A stretch of DNA of 64,000 nt from the NCBI GenBank assembly GCA_015056325.1, contig SVGL01000001.1, forward strand, positions 1 through 64,000, written 5' to 3'. Shown here piece after piece: positions 47,046 to 53,165 of this stretch. The notes below the pieces were generated by a model that worked only from the letters and a program-made list of their open reading frames with translations, ran no database searches and was not told where the DNA came from. The DNA comes from Clostridiales bacterium. GTDB lineage: Bacteria; Bacillota; Clostridia; Christensenellales; Aristaeellaceae. The stretch's first letter is position 1. The number at the start of each line of letters is the position of its first letter. A program made the position numbers and the translations under genes.

Positions 47046-47468
47046 ATGACCATTCTTGTCTCCGCCTGTCTCTTGGGCGAAAACTGCAAATACAACGGTG
47101 GCAACAACCGCAATGAGCGCGTGCTGCGCTATGTGGCGGGGCATGAGGTCATCCCGGTGTGCCCGGAGGTGTTGGGCGGCCTGCCCTGTCCCCGCAAGCC
47201 GGTGGAATGGGTGGGGGAGCGCGTCCGCACCCGTGACGGCGACGACTGCACCGAGGCCTTCCGCCTGGGTGTGCAGCGGGCGATGGACATCATCGCAGAT
47301 ACGCACATTGACCTGGCGATCCTCCAATCCCGCAGCCCTACCTGCGGCGTGAAGCAGATCTACGACGGCACCTTCTCCGGCGTGCGCATTGACGGCATGG
47401 GCGCACTGGCACGGGCGCTGCATGAGCACGGCATCCCGCTCATGGACGCGGAGGATGTGCCGGATTAA
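47046..47468 (+). CDS. DUF523 family protein
   Basis: The 140-residue protein has the Cys-bearing DUF523 motifs: ILVSACLLGENCKYNGGNNR at the start, PVCPEVLGGLPCPR, and LQSRSPTCGVKQIYDGTFSG in the second half. The pattern of invariant cysteines suggests metal or iron-sulphur binding; the function is unknown. GAAAGGAG precedes ATG 47046. Its stop overlaps by three bases the stop of the convergent ylmC gene. Confidence 0.88.
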   Translation: MTILVSACLLGENCKYNGGNNRNERVLRYVAGHEVIPVCPEVLGGLPCPRKPVEWVGERVRTRDGDDCTEAFRLGVQRAMDIIADTHIDLAILQSRSPTCGVKQIYDGTFSGVRIDGMGALARALHEHGIPLMDAEDVPD

Positions 47469-47785
47469 CCTACCTCCACATCCACCAGAATCACGTCATC
47501 CCCGATCTTGCAGATCATCTCCCAGGGGATGACGATGACCTCCTTCTCGCCCCGCAGGAACTGTCCGGCGTGAAAGCCGCGGCGGTTTCCGGGTACGATG
47601 ATGGCGGTGATCCTGCCGGAGCCCGGCTGGCATCCGGAGCCCGGCTGGCATCCGGAGCCCGGCTGGCATCCGGAGCCCGGCATGGATCCCTCGTACAGGC
47701 AGAACTCGACGTCGATCACCTTACCGAGGCTCCGGCCGTCGCGGGTGTTGATCACGTCCTTGAGGCGCAGGTCGGATAGGGTCAT
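47465..47785 (-). CDS. YlmC/YmxH-family PRC-barrel protein with a minisatellite insertion
   Basis: The ends match the small YlmC/YmxH sporulation-associated proteins: LSDLRLKDVINTRDGRSLGK at the N-terminus, and ITAIIVPGNRRG followed by VIPWEMICKIGDDVILVDVE at the C-terminus. Relatives are about 80-90 residues. The 106-residue length here comes from a low-complexity run of GSGCQP repeats (about residues 36-57) between the two halves of the barrel, encoded by tandem 18-bp units. GGGAGG lies upstream of the ATG. A role in sporulation or membrane-associated gene regulation is inferred from the family only. Confidence 0.8.
   Translation of the reverse strand: MTLSDLRLKDVINTRDGRSLGKVIDVEFCLYEGSMPGSGCQPGSGCQPGSGCQPGSGRITAIIVPGNRRGFHAGQFLRGEKEVIVIPWEMICKIGDDVILVDVEVG
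47618..47682. repeat. 18-bp tandem repeat inside ylmC (3.6 copies)
   Basis: Three perfect copies of GGAGCCCGGCTGGCATCC start at 47618, 47636 and 47654; a partial fourth copy starts at 47672. Each unit encodes six residues in frame (GSGCQP). Confidence 0.92.
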
Positions 47786-47846
47786 CAGGCATAACCTCCC
47801 AATATCATCGGTCCCTCCATGCTATGCGGAGGGGCCGCGTTTTATG

Positions 47847-47875
47847 TTGCGGCGCCGACGAAGGTGTGATAAAAT
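47847..47875 (+). promoter_or_regulatory. Promoter of the transglutaminase-like gene
   Basis: TTGCGG at 47847-47852 and TAAAAT at 47870-47875 are 17 bp apart. Confidence 0.55.
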
Positions 47876-47896
47876 ACGACAAAAGGAGGTGCGGCG

Positions 47897-48523
47897 ATGA
47901 TCGCAACCATGGCGGAATTCTCCGCAATCCTGGCCGATATCCAGGCCCGGCGTGCCGCCGAGGTGCGATGCATGTTCACTCCGCACCTGTCTGCGAAAGT
48001 GAATGACGCAGCGCTGGTGGAGGCGCTTGTTACCGGGCTGCCTATGGCTCAGGGCGTGCAGCACCGCATCATCCGCAGCCGGGGCAGGGGAGCTGTCCTC
48101 ACGGCAAAGGTGCGTTACCGGGATGCGGTTAGGATGCTCACGGGCGATGAATTGTCGGCGGACGAAGCTGCCGCATTGGAGGCTGCGCGCGACATTGTGG
48201 CGGATCTTCTCCCGCTGGATGCGGAAGAACGCTTCAGCCGTTTGTATGACTGGGTCTGCTGGAATATCCGCTACGTCCACACCGCTCCGGGAAAGAAAGG
48301 TTACGAGCGTCTGGTGGGAGCGGCGGGCGTACTGCTGGAGGGACAGGCCAACTGCCAGGGCTTTGCGGACGTGATGTACCTGCTGTGCGGGCTCTGCAGC
48401 ATTGCTTGCGAGTACCGCATTAGTCGGGGGGAAAGGCGGCTGCATGTGTGGAATACCGTCTTTCTGGGCGGCGTGTGGCGTGAGGTGGATGCTTCCAAGG
48501 GGGCCCGGCTAACCATTGCTTGA
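47897..48523 (+). CDS. Transglutaminase-like protein
   Basis: The 208-residue protein contains the transglutaminase-like catalytic triad in order: Cys in EGQANCQGFADVMYLLC near residue 152, His in ERRLHVWNTV near 183 and Asp in REVDASKG near 198. The N-terminal 100 residues are a helical extension (FSAILADIQARRAAEVRCMF). There is no signal peptide, so it is probably cytoplasmic, acting as a cysteine protease or peptide N-glycanase-like fold protein. AAAGGAGG is the ribosome site. Confidence 0.85.
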   Translation: MIATMAEFSAILADIQARRAAEVRCMFTPHLSAKVNDAALVEALVTGLPMAQGVQHRIIRSRGRGAVLTAKVRYRDAVRMLTGDELSADEAAALEAARDIVADLLPLDAEERFSRLYDWVCWNIRYVHTAPGKKGYERLVGAAGVLLEGQANCQGFADVMYLLCGLCSIACEYRISRGERRLHVWNTVFLGGVWREVDASKGARLTIA

Positions 48524-48581
48524 CAATTTCAAAACAAATTTTGCTCATGTACAAAAAAACACTACACAAGACGCGAAAAAT

Positions 48582-48591
48582 ATGTTATACT
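48582..48591 (+). promoter_or_regulatory. Extended -10 promoter of the NifU-like/GGGtGRT operon
   Basis: ATGTTATACT gives a TGn extension and TATACT at 48586-48591, in an A-rich region about 65 bp before the start. No strong -35 box is seen. Confidence 0.5.
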
Positions 48592-48654
48592 GAATCCGTA
48601 TGAGGTAAAATCGACCTCTATCCACGACTATCACGAGATAGGAGGAAACATTCC

Positions 48655-49356
48655 ATGCTTTACACCAAGGAAGTTGAAGAAATGGTCTGTGTCGCCAAGG
48701 GCCCCAACCACGGCCCCGCGCCCATCCCCGAAGAGGGTAAGTGGGTGCAGGCGAAGGAGATCAAGGACATTTCCGGCCTGACCCACGGCATCGGCTGGTG
48801 CGCTCCCCAGCAGGGCACCTGCAAGCTGACCCTGAACGTCAAGCAGGGCGTCATCCAGGAAGCGCTGGTGGAGACCATCGGCTGCTCCGGCATGACCCAC
48901 TCCGCCGCTATGGCCTCCGAAATCCTGCCCGGCAAGACCATCCTGGAGGCGCTGAACACCGACCTGGTGTGCGACGCCATCAATACCGCCATGCGCGAGC
49001 TGTTCCTGCAGATCGTGTACGGCCGCACCCAGTCCGCGTTCTCTGATGACGGCCTGCGCATCGGCGCTGGTCTGGAGGATCTGGGCAAGGGCCTGCGCAG
49101 CCAGGTCGGCACCATGTACGGCACCCTCGAAAAGGGCCCCCGTTACCTGGAGATGGCCGAGGGCTACGTGCTGAAGATCGCTCTGGACAAGGACAACCAG
49201 ATCTGCGGTTATCAGTTCCTGTCCCTGGGCAAGATGATGGACGCCATCAAGAAGGGTATGGAGCCCAATGAGGCCTATGCCAAGAACATCGGCACCTACG
49301 GCCGCTTCAAGGCCGAAGACGGCGCGGTCGCCTGGATCGATCCCCGTCATCAGTAA
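48655..49356 (+). CDS. NifU-like iron-sulphur scaffold protein
   Basis: The 233-residue protein carries NifU/IscU-like features: GCSGMTHSAAMASEILPGKT near residue 80, similar to the scaffold GCGxxxASxSxxTE region, and an earlier WCAPQQGTC motif. It occurs in Clostridia as the partner of the GGGtGRT protein, as it does here, with a gap of 18 bp. It probably assembles or delivers an iron-sulphur cluster to a dedicated target; the target is not known. GGAGG precedes the ATG. Confidence 0.85.
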   Translation: MLYTKEVEEMVCVAKGPNHGPAPIPEEGKWVQAKEIKDISGLTHGIGWCAPQQGTCKLTLNVKQGVIQEALVETIGCSGMTHSAAMASEILPGKTILEALNTDLVCDAINTAMRELFLQIVYGRTQSAFSDDGLRIGAGLEDLGKGLRSQVGTMYGTLEKGPRYLEMAEGYVLKIALDKDNQICGYQFLSLGKMMDAIKKGMEPNEAYAKNIGTYGRFKAEDGAVAWIDPRHQ

Positions 49357-49374
49357 GATAGGAGGTATGTGAAA

Positions 49375-50391
49375 ATGGCTCTGTTTGAAAACTACGAAGG
49401 CCGCATGCCTCAGCTGCAGCCTGTTCTGGACAAGTACGGCTTCGCCTCCTGGGAGGATCTGAAGAAGTTCAACAACGACCACGGTGTTGACGGCTACGGC
49501 ATCACCGAGGGCATCCAGCCCATCTGCTTCGAGAATGCGAAGTGGGCCTACGAGCTGGGCGCCGGCATCGCTCTGAAGAAGGGCGTCAAGACCGCCAAGG
49601 AAGCTGCCGTGTGCATCGGCGAGGCCCTGCAGGCCTTCTGCATCCCCGGCTCCGTCGCTGACCAGCGTCAGGTTGGTCTGGGCCACGGCAATCTGGGCGC
49701 CATGCTGCTGGACGAGGCCACCGAGTGCTTCGCCTTCCTGGCTGGCCACGAGTCCTTCGCTGCCGCCGAGGGCGCCATCGGTATCGCCCGCAACGCCAAC
49801 AAGGTTCGTCAGAACCCCCTGCGCGTCATCCTGAACGGCCTGGGCAAGGACGCCGCCATGATCATCTCCCGTATCAACGGCTTCACCTACGTGCAGACCA
49901 AGTATGACTACCTGTCTGCCGATGTGAAAGAAGATCATGCCCTGACCGTGGTGAACAAGACCGCTTACTCCGACGGCGAGCGCGCGAAGGTCAACTGCTA
50001 CGGTGCTGACGACGTCCGTGAGGGCGTTGCCATCATGTGGCACGAGGGCGTTGGCGTTTCCATCACCGGCAACTCCACCAACCCCACCCGCTTCCAGCAC
50101 CCCGTTGCTGGCACCTACAAGAAGGAAATGACCGAGGCTGGCAAGAAGTACTTCTCCGTTGCTTCTGGCGGCGGCACCGGCCGTACCCTGCATCCCGACA
50201 ACATGGCTGCCGGCCCCGCCTCCTACGGCATGACCGACACCCTGGGCCGTATGCACTCCGACGCTCAGTTCGCCGGTTCCTCCTCCGTGCCCGCGCACGT
50301 TGAGATGATGGGCCTGATCGGCATGGGCAACAACCCCATGGTTGGCGCGACCGTCGCCGTGGCTGTGGCTGTGGAGAACGCTCAGAAGTAA
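49375..50391 (+). CDS. GGGtGRT protein
   Basis: The 338-residue protein is highly conserved and carries the naming motif ASGGGTGRTLHPDNMAAGP near residue 262. Other conserved parts are VADQRQVGLGHGNLGAMLLD and VNCYGADDVREGVAIMWHEG. Its function is uncharacterised; the constant pairing with a NifU-like scaffold implies an iron-sulphur or redox role. ATG 49375 is nine bases from AGGAGG; the GTG two codons before is too close to that site. Codon use is strongly biased (GGC, ATC, AAG), typical of highly expressed genes. Confidence 0.92.
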   Translation: MALFENYEGRMPQLQPVLDKYGFASWEDLKKFNNDHGVDGYGITEGIQPICFENAKWAYELGAGIALKKGVKTAKEAAVCIGEALQAFCIPGSVADQRQVGLGHGNLGAMLLDEATECFAFLAGHESFAAAEGAIGIARNANKVRQNPLRVILNGLGKDAAMIISRINGFTYVQTKYDYLSADVKEDHALTVVNKTAYSDGERAKVNCYGADDVREGVAIMWHEGVGVSITGNSTNPTRFQHPVAGTYKKEMTEAGKKYFSVASGGGTGRTLHPDNMAAGPASYGMTDTLGRMHSDAQFAGSSSVPAHVEMMGLIGMGNNPMVGATVAVAVAVENAQK

Positions 50392-50400
50392 ATACTTTTG

Positions 50401-50430
50401 CTGGACAGAGGATGACTCTGTCCAGTTTTT
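50401..50430 (+). terminator. Terminator of the GGGtGRT operon
   Basis: CTGGACAGAG pairs with CTCTGTCCAG, followed by TTTTT. Confidence 0.92.
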
Positions 50431-50445
50431 GAATGGAGGATGCAA

Positions 50446-50874
50446 ATGGCGACGATCAAGGTTCCGTATACCTACAAAGAGTACCCCTATTCAAAGAAGG
50501 CGACATTCATTTCGAAGCATACCCATAAGCCAAACAGCTGCTTCCTCATCAGCACGATTCTGCTCATTATTCCGGGCGCGCTGGGGGTCATCATCTACAA
50601 CGCGACCGGTCAGGAGATTGAGAGCGTTGGCGGTGCAATCGCATCGGTTATTCTGCTGCTGACGACCGTAGCGTTCATTGTGCTGCCGATGCTGATTCCA
50701 AAGATTTCTGACCACTTTGACTTTGCGGGAAAGGTCGCGGCGAAGGACTTTGCTGCCTATATTTCCGATCCGAATTACTGGTTCTGCAAATGCGGTACCC
50801 GCCGGGAAAAGTCGAAGGATTTCTGCTATGTCTGCAACATGCGGTACACCCCGCAGGCGGACAAGGCTGAATGA
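50446..50874 (+). CDS. Membrane protein with C-terminal zinc ribbon
   Basis: The 142-residue protein has two membrane helices (about 34-52 and 66-88: FLISTILLIIPGALGVIIY and ASVILLLTTVAFIVLPMLI) and a C-terminal CKCGTRREKSKDFCYVC, a four-Cys zinc-ribbon-like motif. Function unknown. ATG 50446 is chosen because GGAGG at 50435-50439 would overlap the alternative start at 50440. It lies after the GGGtGRT terminator and has its own terminator. Confidence 0.75.
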   Translation: MATIKVPYTYKEYPYSKKATFISKHTHKPNSCFLISTILLIIPGALGVIIYNATGQEIESVGGAIASVILLLTTVAFIVLPMLIPKISDHFDFAGKVAAKDFAAYISDPNYWFCKCGTRREKSKDFCYVCNMRYTPQADKAE

Positions 50875-50891
50875 GCAGACAGGTTTGTTCC

Positions 50892-50925
50892 GGAACTCTC
50901 TCAGAAATGAGGGAGTTCCTTTTTT
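50892..50925 (+). terminator. Terminator of the zinc-ribbon membrane protein gene
   Basis: GGAACTC pairs with GAGTTCC around a partly paired loop, followed by seven T. Confidence 0.8.
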
Positions 50926-51233
50926 GTGCCCAAATGGGCGTTTGTCCATATTTTGTCCATATTCGTGTAGAAATCGGTGTAAACAAATGGACAAACACGC
51001 ACTGTAAACTATTTGTATATCGTTGACAGGATTTTGTGGGTCTGTTCGCGGATTGCGTCGGTGTTGTGAGCGTCACATTTGTTGGACACATCATTTGGAC
51101 AGAAATGCCCGATGGTGTGCCTGACTTTTTTGCGTGAAATGAGGCAGGGCATGACTGCCTTCGGGATAGGAGGTCGGCTATTGTTAATTATTCGCACAAT
51201 CATGTTATTTGATTAACAATGTGCCTGCGAAAG
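50926..51233. other. Gene-free region with repeated TTTGTCCA/TGGACA motifs
   Basis: About 310 bp hold no convincing gene. TTTGTCCAT occurs at 50941 and 50952 and inverted (ATGGACAAA) at 50987; TTGGACA occurs at 51082 and 51095. An 8-bp inverted repeat TTGTTAAT/ATTAACAA spans 51181-51219. A minus-strand frame (51009-51203) has no ribosome site. Confidence 0.45.
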
Positions 51234-51262
51234 TTGTGAATACTGGATATATGTGGTATAAT
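51234..51262 (+). promoter_or_regulatory. Promoter of the pnuC-nadR operon
   Basis: TTGTGA at 51234-51239 and consensus TATAAT at 51257-51262 are 17 bp apart. Confidence 0.8.
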
Positions 51263-51267
51263 GGCCG

Positions 51268-51360
51268 TGCGCTGCAGCGGAAACCTAAGGTAGGTTTTCT
51301 TACAAGGTTGAAGGCCTGTACGATGATCATCAATCTGGTGCGGTCGGGCAGGCGAAAAGG
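51268..51360 (+). promoter_or_regulatory. Structured leader upstream of pnuC, riboswitch candidate
   Basis: The 105-nt leader can form a stem of AAACCTA with TAGGTTT and a second of ACAAGG with a GGCCTGT segment, followed by a purine-rich stretch before the ribosome site. Since NAD+-sensing leaders (the pnuC motif, NAD+-II) are known upstream of pnuC in Firmicutes, this is a candidate, but I cannot match a consensus by eye. Confidence 0.35.
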
Positions 51361-51373
51361 AAGGGAGAAACAG

Positions 51374-52066
51374 ATGAGGAAGTTTATCAGAGGGGAGTTA
51401 GCCGGGTGGAAAGGTGCAGAAGTTGCCTGGCTGATGACGGCGTGTTTGATTATCCTGGGACTGTCCATCTATTGGCAGGACACGGAGATGGGCATGATAT
51501 CCTCGGTGACCGGTGTTGCCTGCGTGGTATGTACTGGCAAGGGAAAGCTCTCCGCGTATCTTTTCGGCTTGGTGAACAGTGTGCTGTATGCGATTATTTC
51601 CTATCAGGCAAAGCTGTATGGGGAGACCATGCTCAATGCGCTGTACTATGTGCCGATGCAGTTTGTTGGGTTCTATGTTTGGAGCAAGAACATGAATCAG
51701 GAGACGGCGGAGGTGGTCAAGCGGCGGATGAAGCCTCTGGGCGCATTGTGCCTGACGATCGCCATTGCCCTTGGTACGGTGGTATATGGGCTGTTGCTGC
51801 AGAAGCTGGGAGATGCGATGCCATTTATCGATGCCTTTACCACTGTGGCTTCCGTGGCGGCGATGATTATATCCGTACGGATGTACGCAGAGCAGTGGTG
51901 GATCTGGGTGGCGGTGGACGTTGTCAGTGTGTACATGTGGTGGTGTGCCTTCCGTGCGGGCAATGACAATATGGCCACGCTGCTGATGTGGGTTGTCTAC
52001 CTGTTCAATGCGGTGATCATGCTGATCCGATGGGAAAAGGAGGCGCGTAAGCAGGATGCGGTATAA
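51374..52066 (+). CDS. pnuC: Nicotinamide riboside transporter PnuC
   Basis: The 230-residue membrane protein has about seven helices and PnuC landmarks: GKGKLSAYLFGLVNSVLYAI, ALYYVPMQFVGFYVWSKN and EQWWIWVAVDVVSVYMWW. PnuC facilitates uptake of nicotinamide riboside, which the cell traps by phosphorylation. The nadR gene overlaps the end of pnuC by 11 bp, so they are cotranslated. AAGGGAG precedes ATG 51374. The promoter at 51234 and the structured leader suggest NAD-related regulation. Confidence 0.92.
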   Translation: MRKFIRGELAGWKGAEVAWLMTACLIILGLSIYWQDTEMGMISSVTGVACVVCTGKGKLSAYLFGLVNSVLYAIISYQAKLYGETMLNALYYVPMQFVGFYVWSKNMNQETAEVVKRRMKPLGALCLTIAIALGTVVYGLLLQKLGDAMPFIDAFTTVASVAAMIISVRMYAEQWWIWVAVDVVSVYMWWCAFRAGNDNMATLLMWVVYLFNAVIMLIRWEKEARKQDAV

Positions 52067-53093
52067 GGTAGGCATGTATGGTGGTTCTTTTGATCCGCTG
52101 CATTTGGGGCATATCTCGGATATCATCAAGGCGGCTGCGGTCTGCGAAGAACTGTATGTGGTGATCAGCTGGTGTGAAGGCCGTGAGTCCACCAGCAAAG
52201 AAATGCGGTACCGCTGGATTCTCAACAGCACCCGTCATCTGCCCAATGTGAAGATCCTGATGGTGGAGGACAAGGCAGTCTCCAAAGAGGAGTACAACAC
52301 GGATTACTATTGGGAGAAGGGGGCTGCGGACATCAAGCAGGCCATCGGAAAGCCGCTTGATGCAGTGTTTTGCGGGTCGGACTACCTGGGAACCAACCGC
52401 TTTGAGAGCCTCTATTGCCCCGAGAGCGAGGTCATCTACTTTGATCGGGCGGAGGTACCGATCAGCTCCACGGATATACGCACCTGGGCCAGCGGCCACT
52501 GGGACTATATCCCCGCAGTCTGCCGGGGGCATTATGCACGCAAGGTGCTGATTGTTGGCGGAGAAAGCACGGGCAAGAGCACGCTGGTGCAGAATCTTGC
52601 ACTGGCATACAACACCAACTTTGTTGCGGAAGTGGGCCGTACAGTGTGTGAATACGCCGGCGGAGAAGAACTGATGATTGCCGACGACATGTATGAAATC
52701 CTGCTCCGGCACAAGGTGGCTATCATGGATGCAGCTGCCCGCAGCAACCGTCTGCTCTTTGTGGATACGGACGCCATTACAACGCTGTTTTATTCGCATT
52801 TTCTGCTGGCCGAGCCTGGGCAGCAAAGAATCTGCGGGCAGCTGGCATCAGCGATCAATGAGATAACGTCCTGGGATCTGGTAATTTACCTGGAGCCGGA
52901 CGTTGCCTTTGTGCAGGATGGTACCCGCAGCGAAACAATCCATCAGGATCGGGAGAAATACAGCATCCAGATCAAGCAACTCCTGCAGGCGCACAACATC
53001 ACCTACCATGAGATCAGCGGCGATTATCTGCAGCGCTTTGAAAAAGCCAAGCAGCTGATTGAGCAGCATCTCGGTATAACCACCTGCTTCTGA
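52056..53093 (+). CDS. nadR: Bifunctional NMN adenylyltransferase/ribosylnicotinamide kinase
   Basis: The 345-residue protein is NadR without the N-terminal repressor domain. Residues 1-165 form the adenylyltransferase (MYGGSFDPLHLGHISDI with the HxGH nucleotide motif, ISSTDIRTWASGHW). Residues 166-345 are the ribosylnicotinamide kinase with the P-loop IVGGESTGKSTLVQNLA and a DTDAITTLFYSH segment. It phosphorylates nicotinamide riboside imported by PnuC and adenylates NMN to NAD+. It overlaps the pnuC end, and the shared operon completes a minimal NAD salvage route. Confidence 0.93.
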   Translation: MRYKVGMYGGSFDPLHLGHISDIIKAAAVCEELYVVISWCEGRESTSKEMRYRWILNSTRHLPNVKILMVEDKAVSKEEYNTDYYWEKGAADIKQAIGKPLDAVFCGSDYLGTNRFESLYCPESEVIYFDRAEVPISSTDIRTWASGHWDYIPAVCRGHYARKVLIVGGESTGKSTLVQNLALAYNTNFVAEVGRTVCEYAGGEELMIADDMYEILLRHKVAIMDAAARSNRLLFVDTDAITTLFYSHFLLAEPGQQRICGQLASAINEITSWDLVIYLEPDVAFVQDGTRSETIHQDREKYSIQIKQLLQAHNITYHEISGDYLQRFEKAKQLIEQHLGITTCF

Positions 53094-53121
53094 ACCGTAT
53101 CATTACATAAATGCATGACAA

Positions 53122-53160
53122 AGCCGCCCCGGAGATTGATGCTCCAGGGCGGCTGTTTTT
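53122..53160 (+). terminator. Terminator of the pnuC-nadR operon
   Basis: AGCCGCCC pairs with GGGCGGCT with an inner GGAG/CTCC stem, followed by GTTTTT. Confidence 0.85.
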
Positions 53161-53165
53161 ATGGG

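Noticed and set aside
51009-51203. 64-codon minus-strand frame considered as an integrase remnant
   Set aside because: No Arg/His/Tyr catalytic pattern of tyrosine recombinases and no ribosome site.
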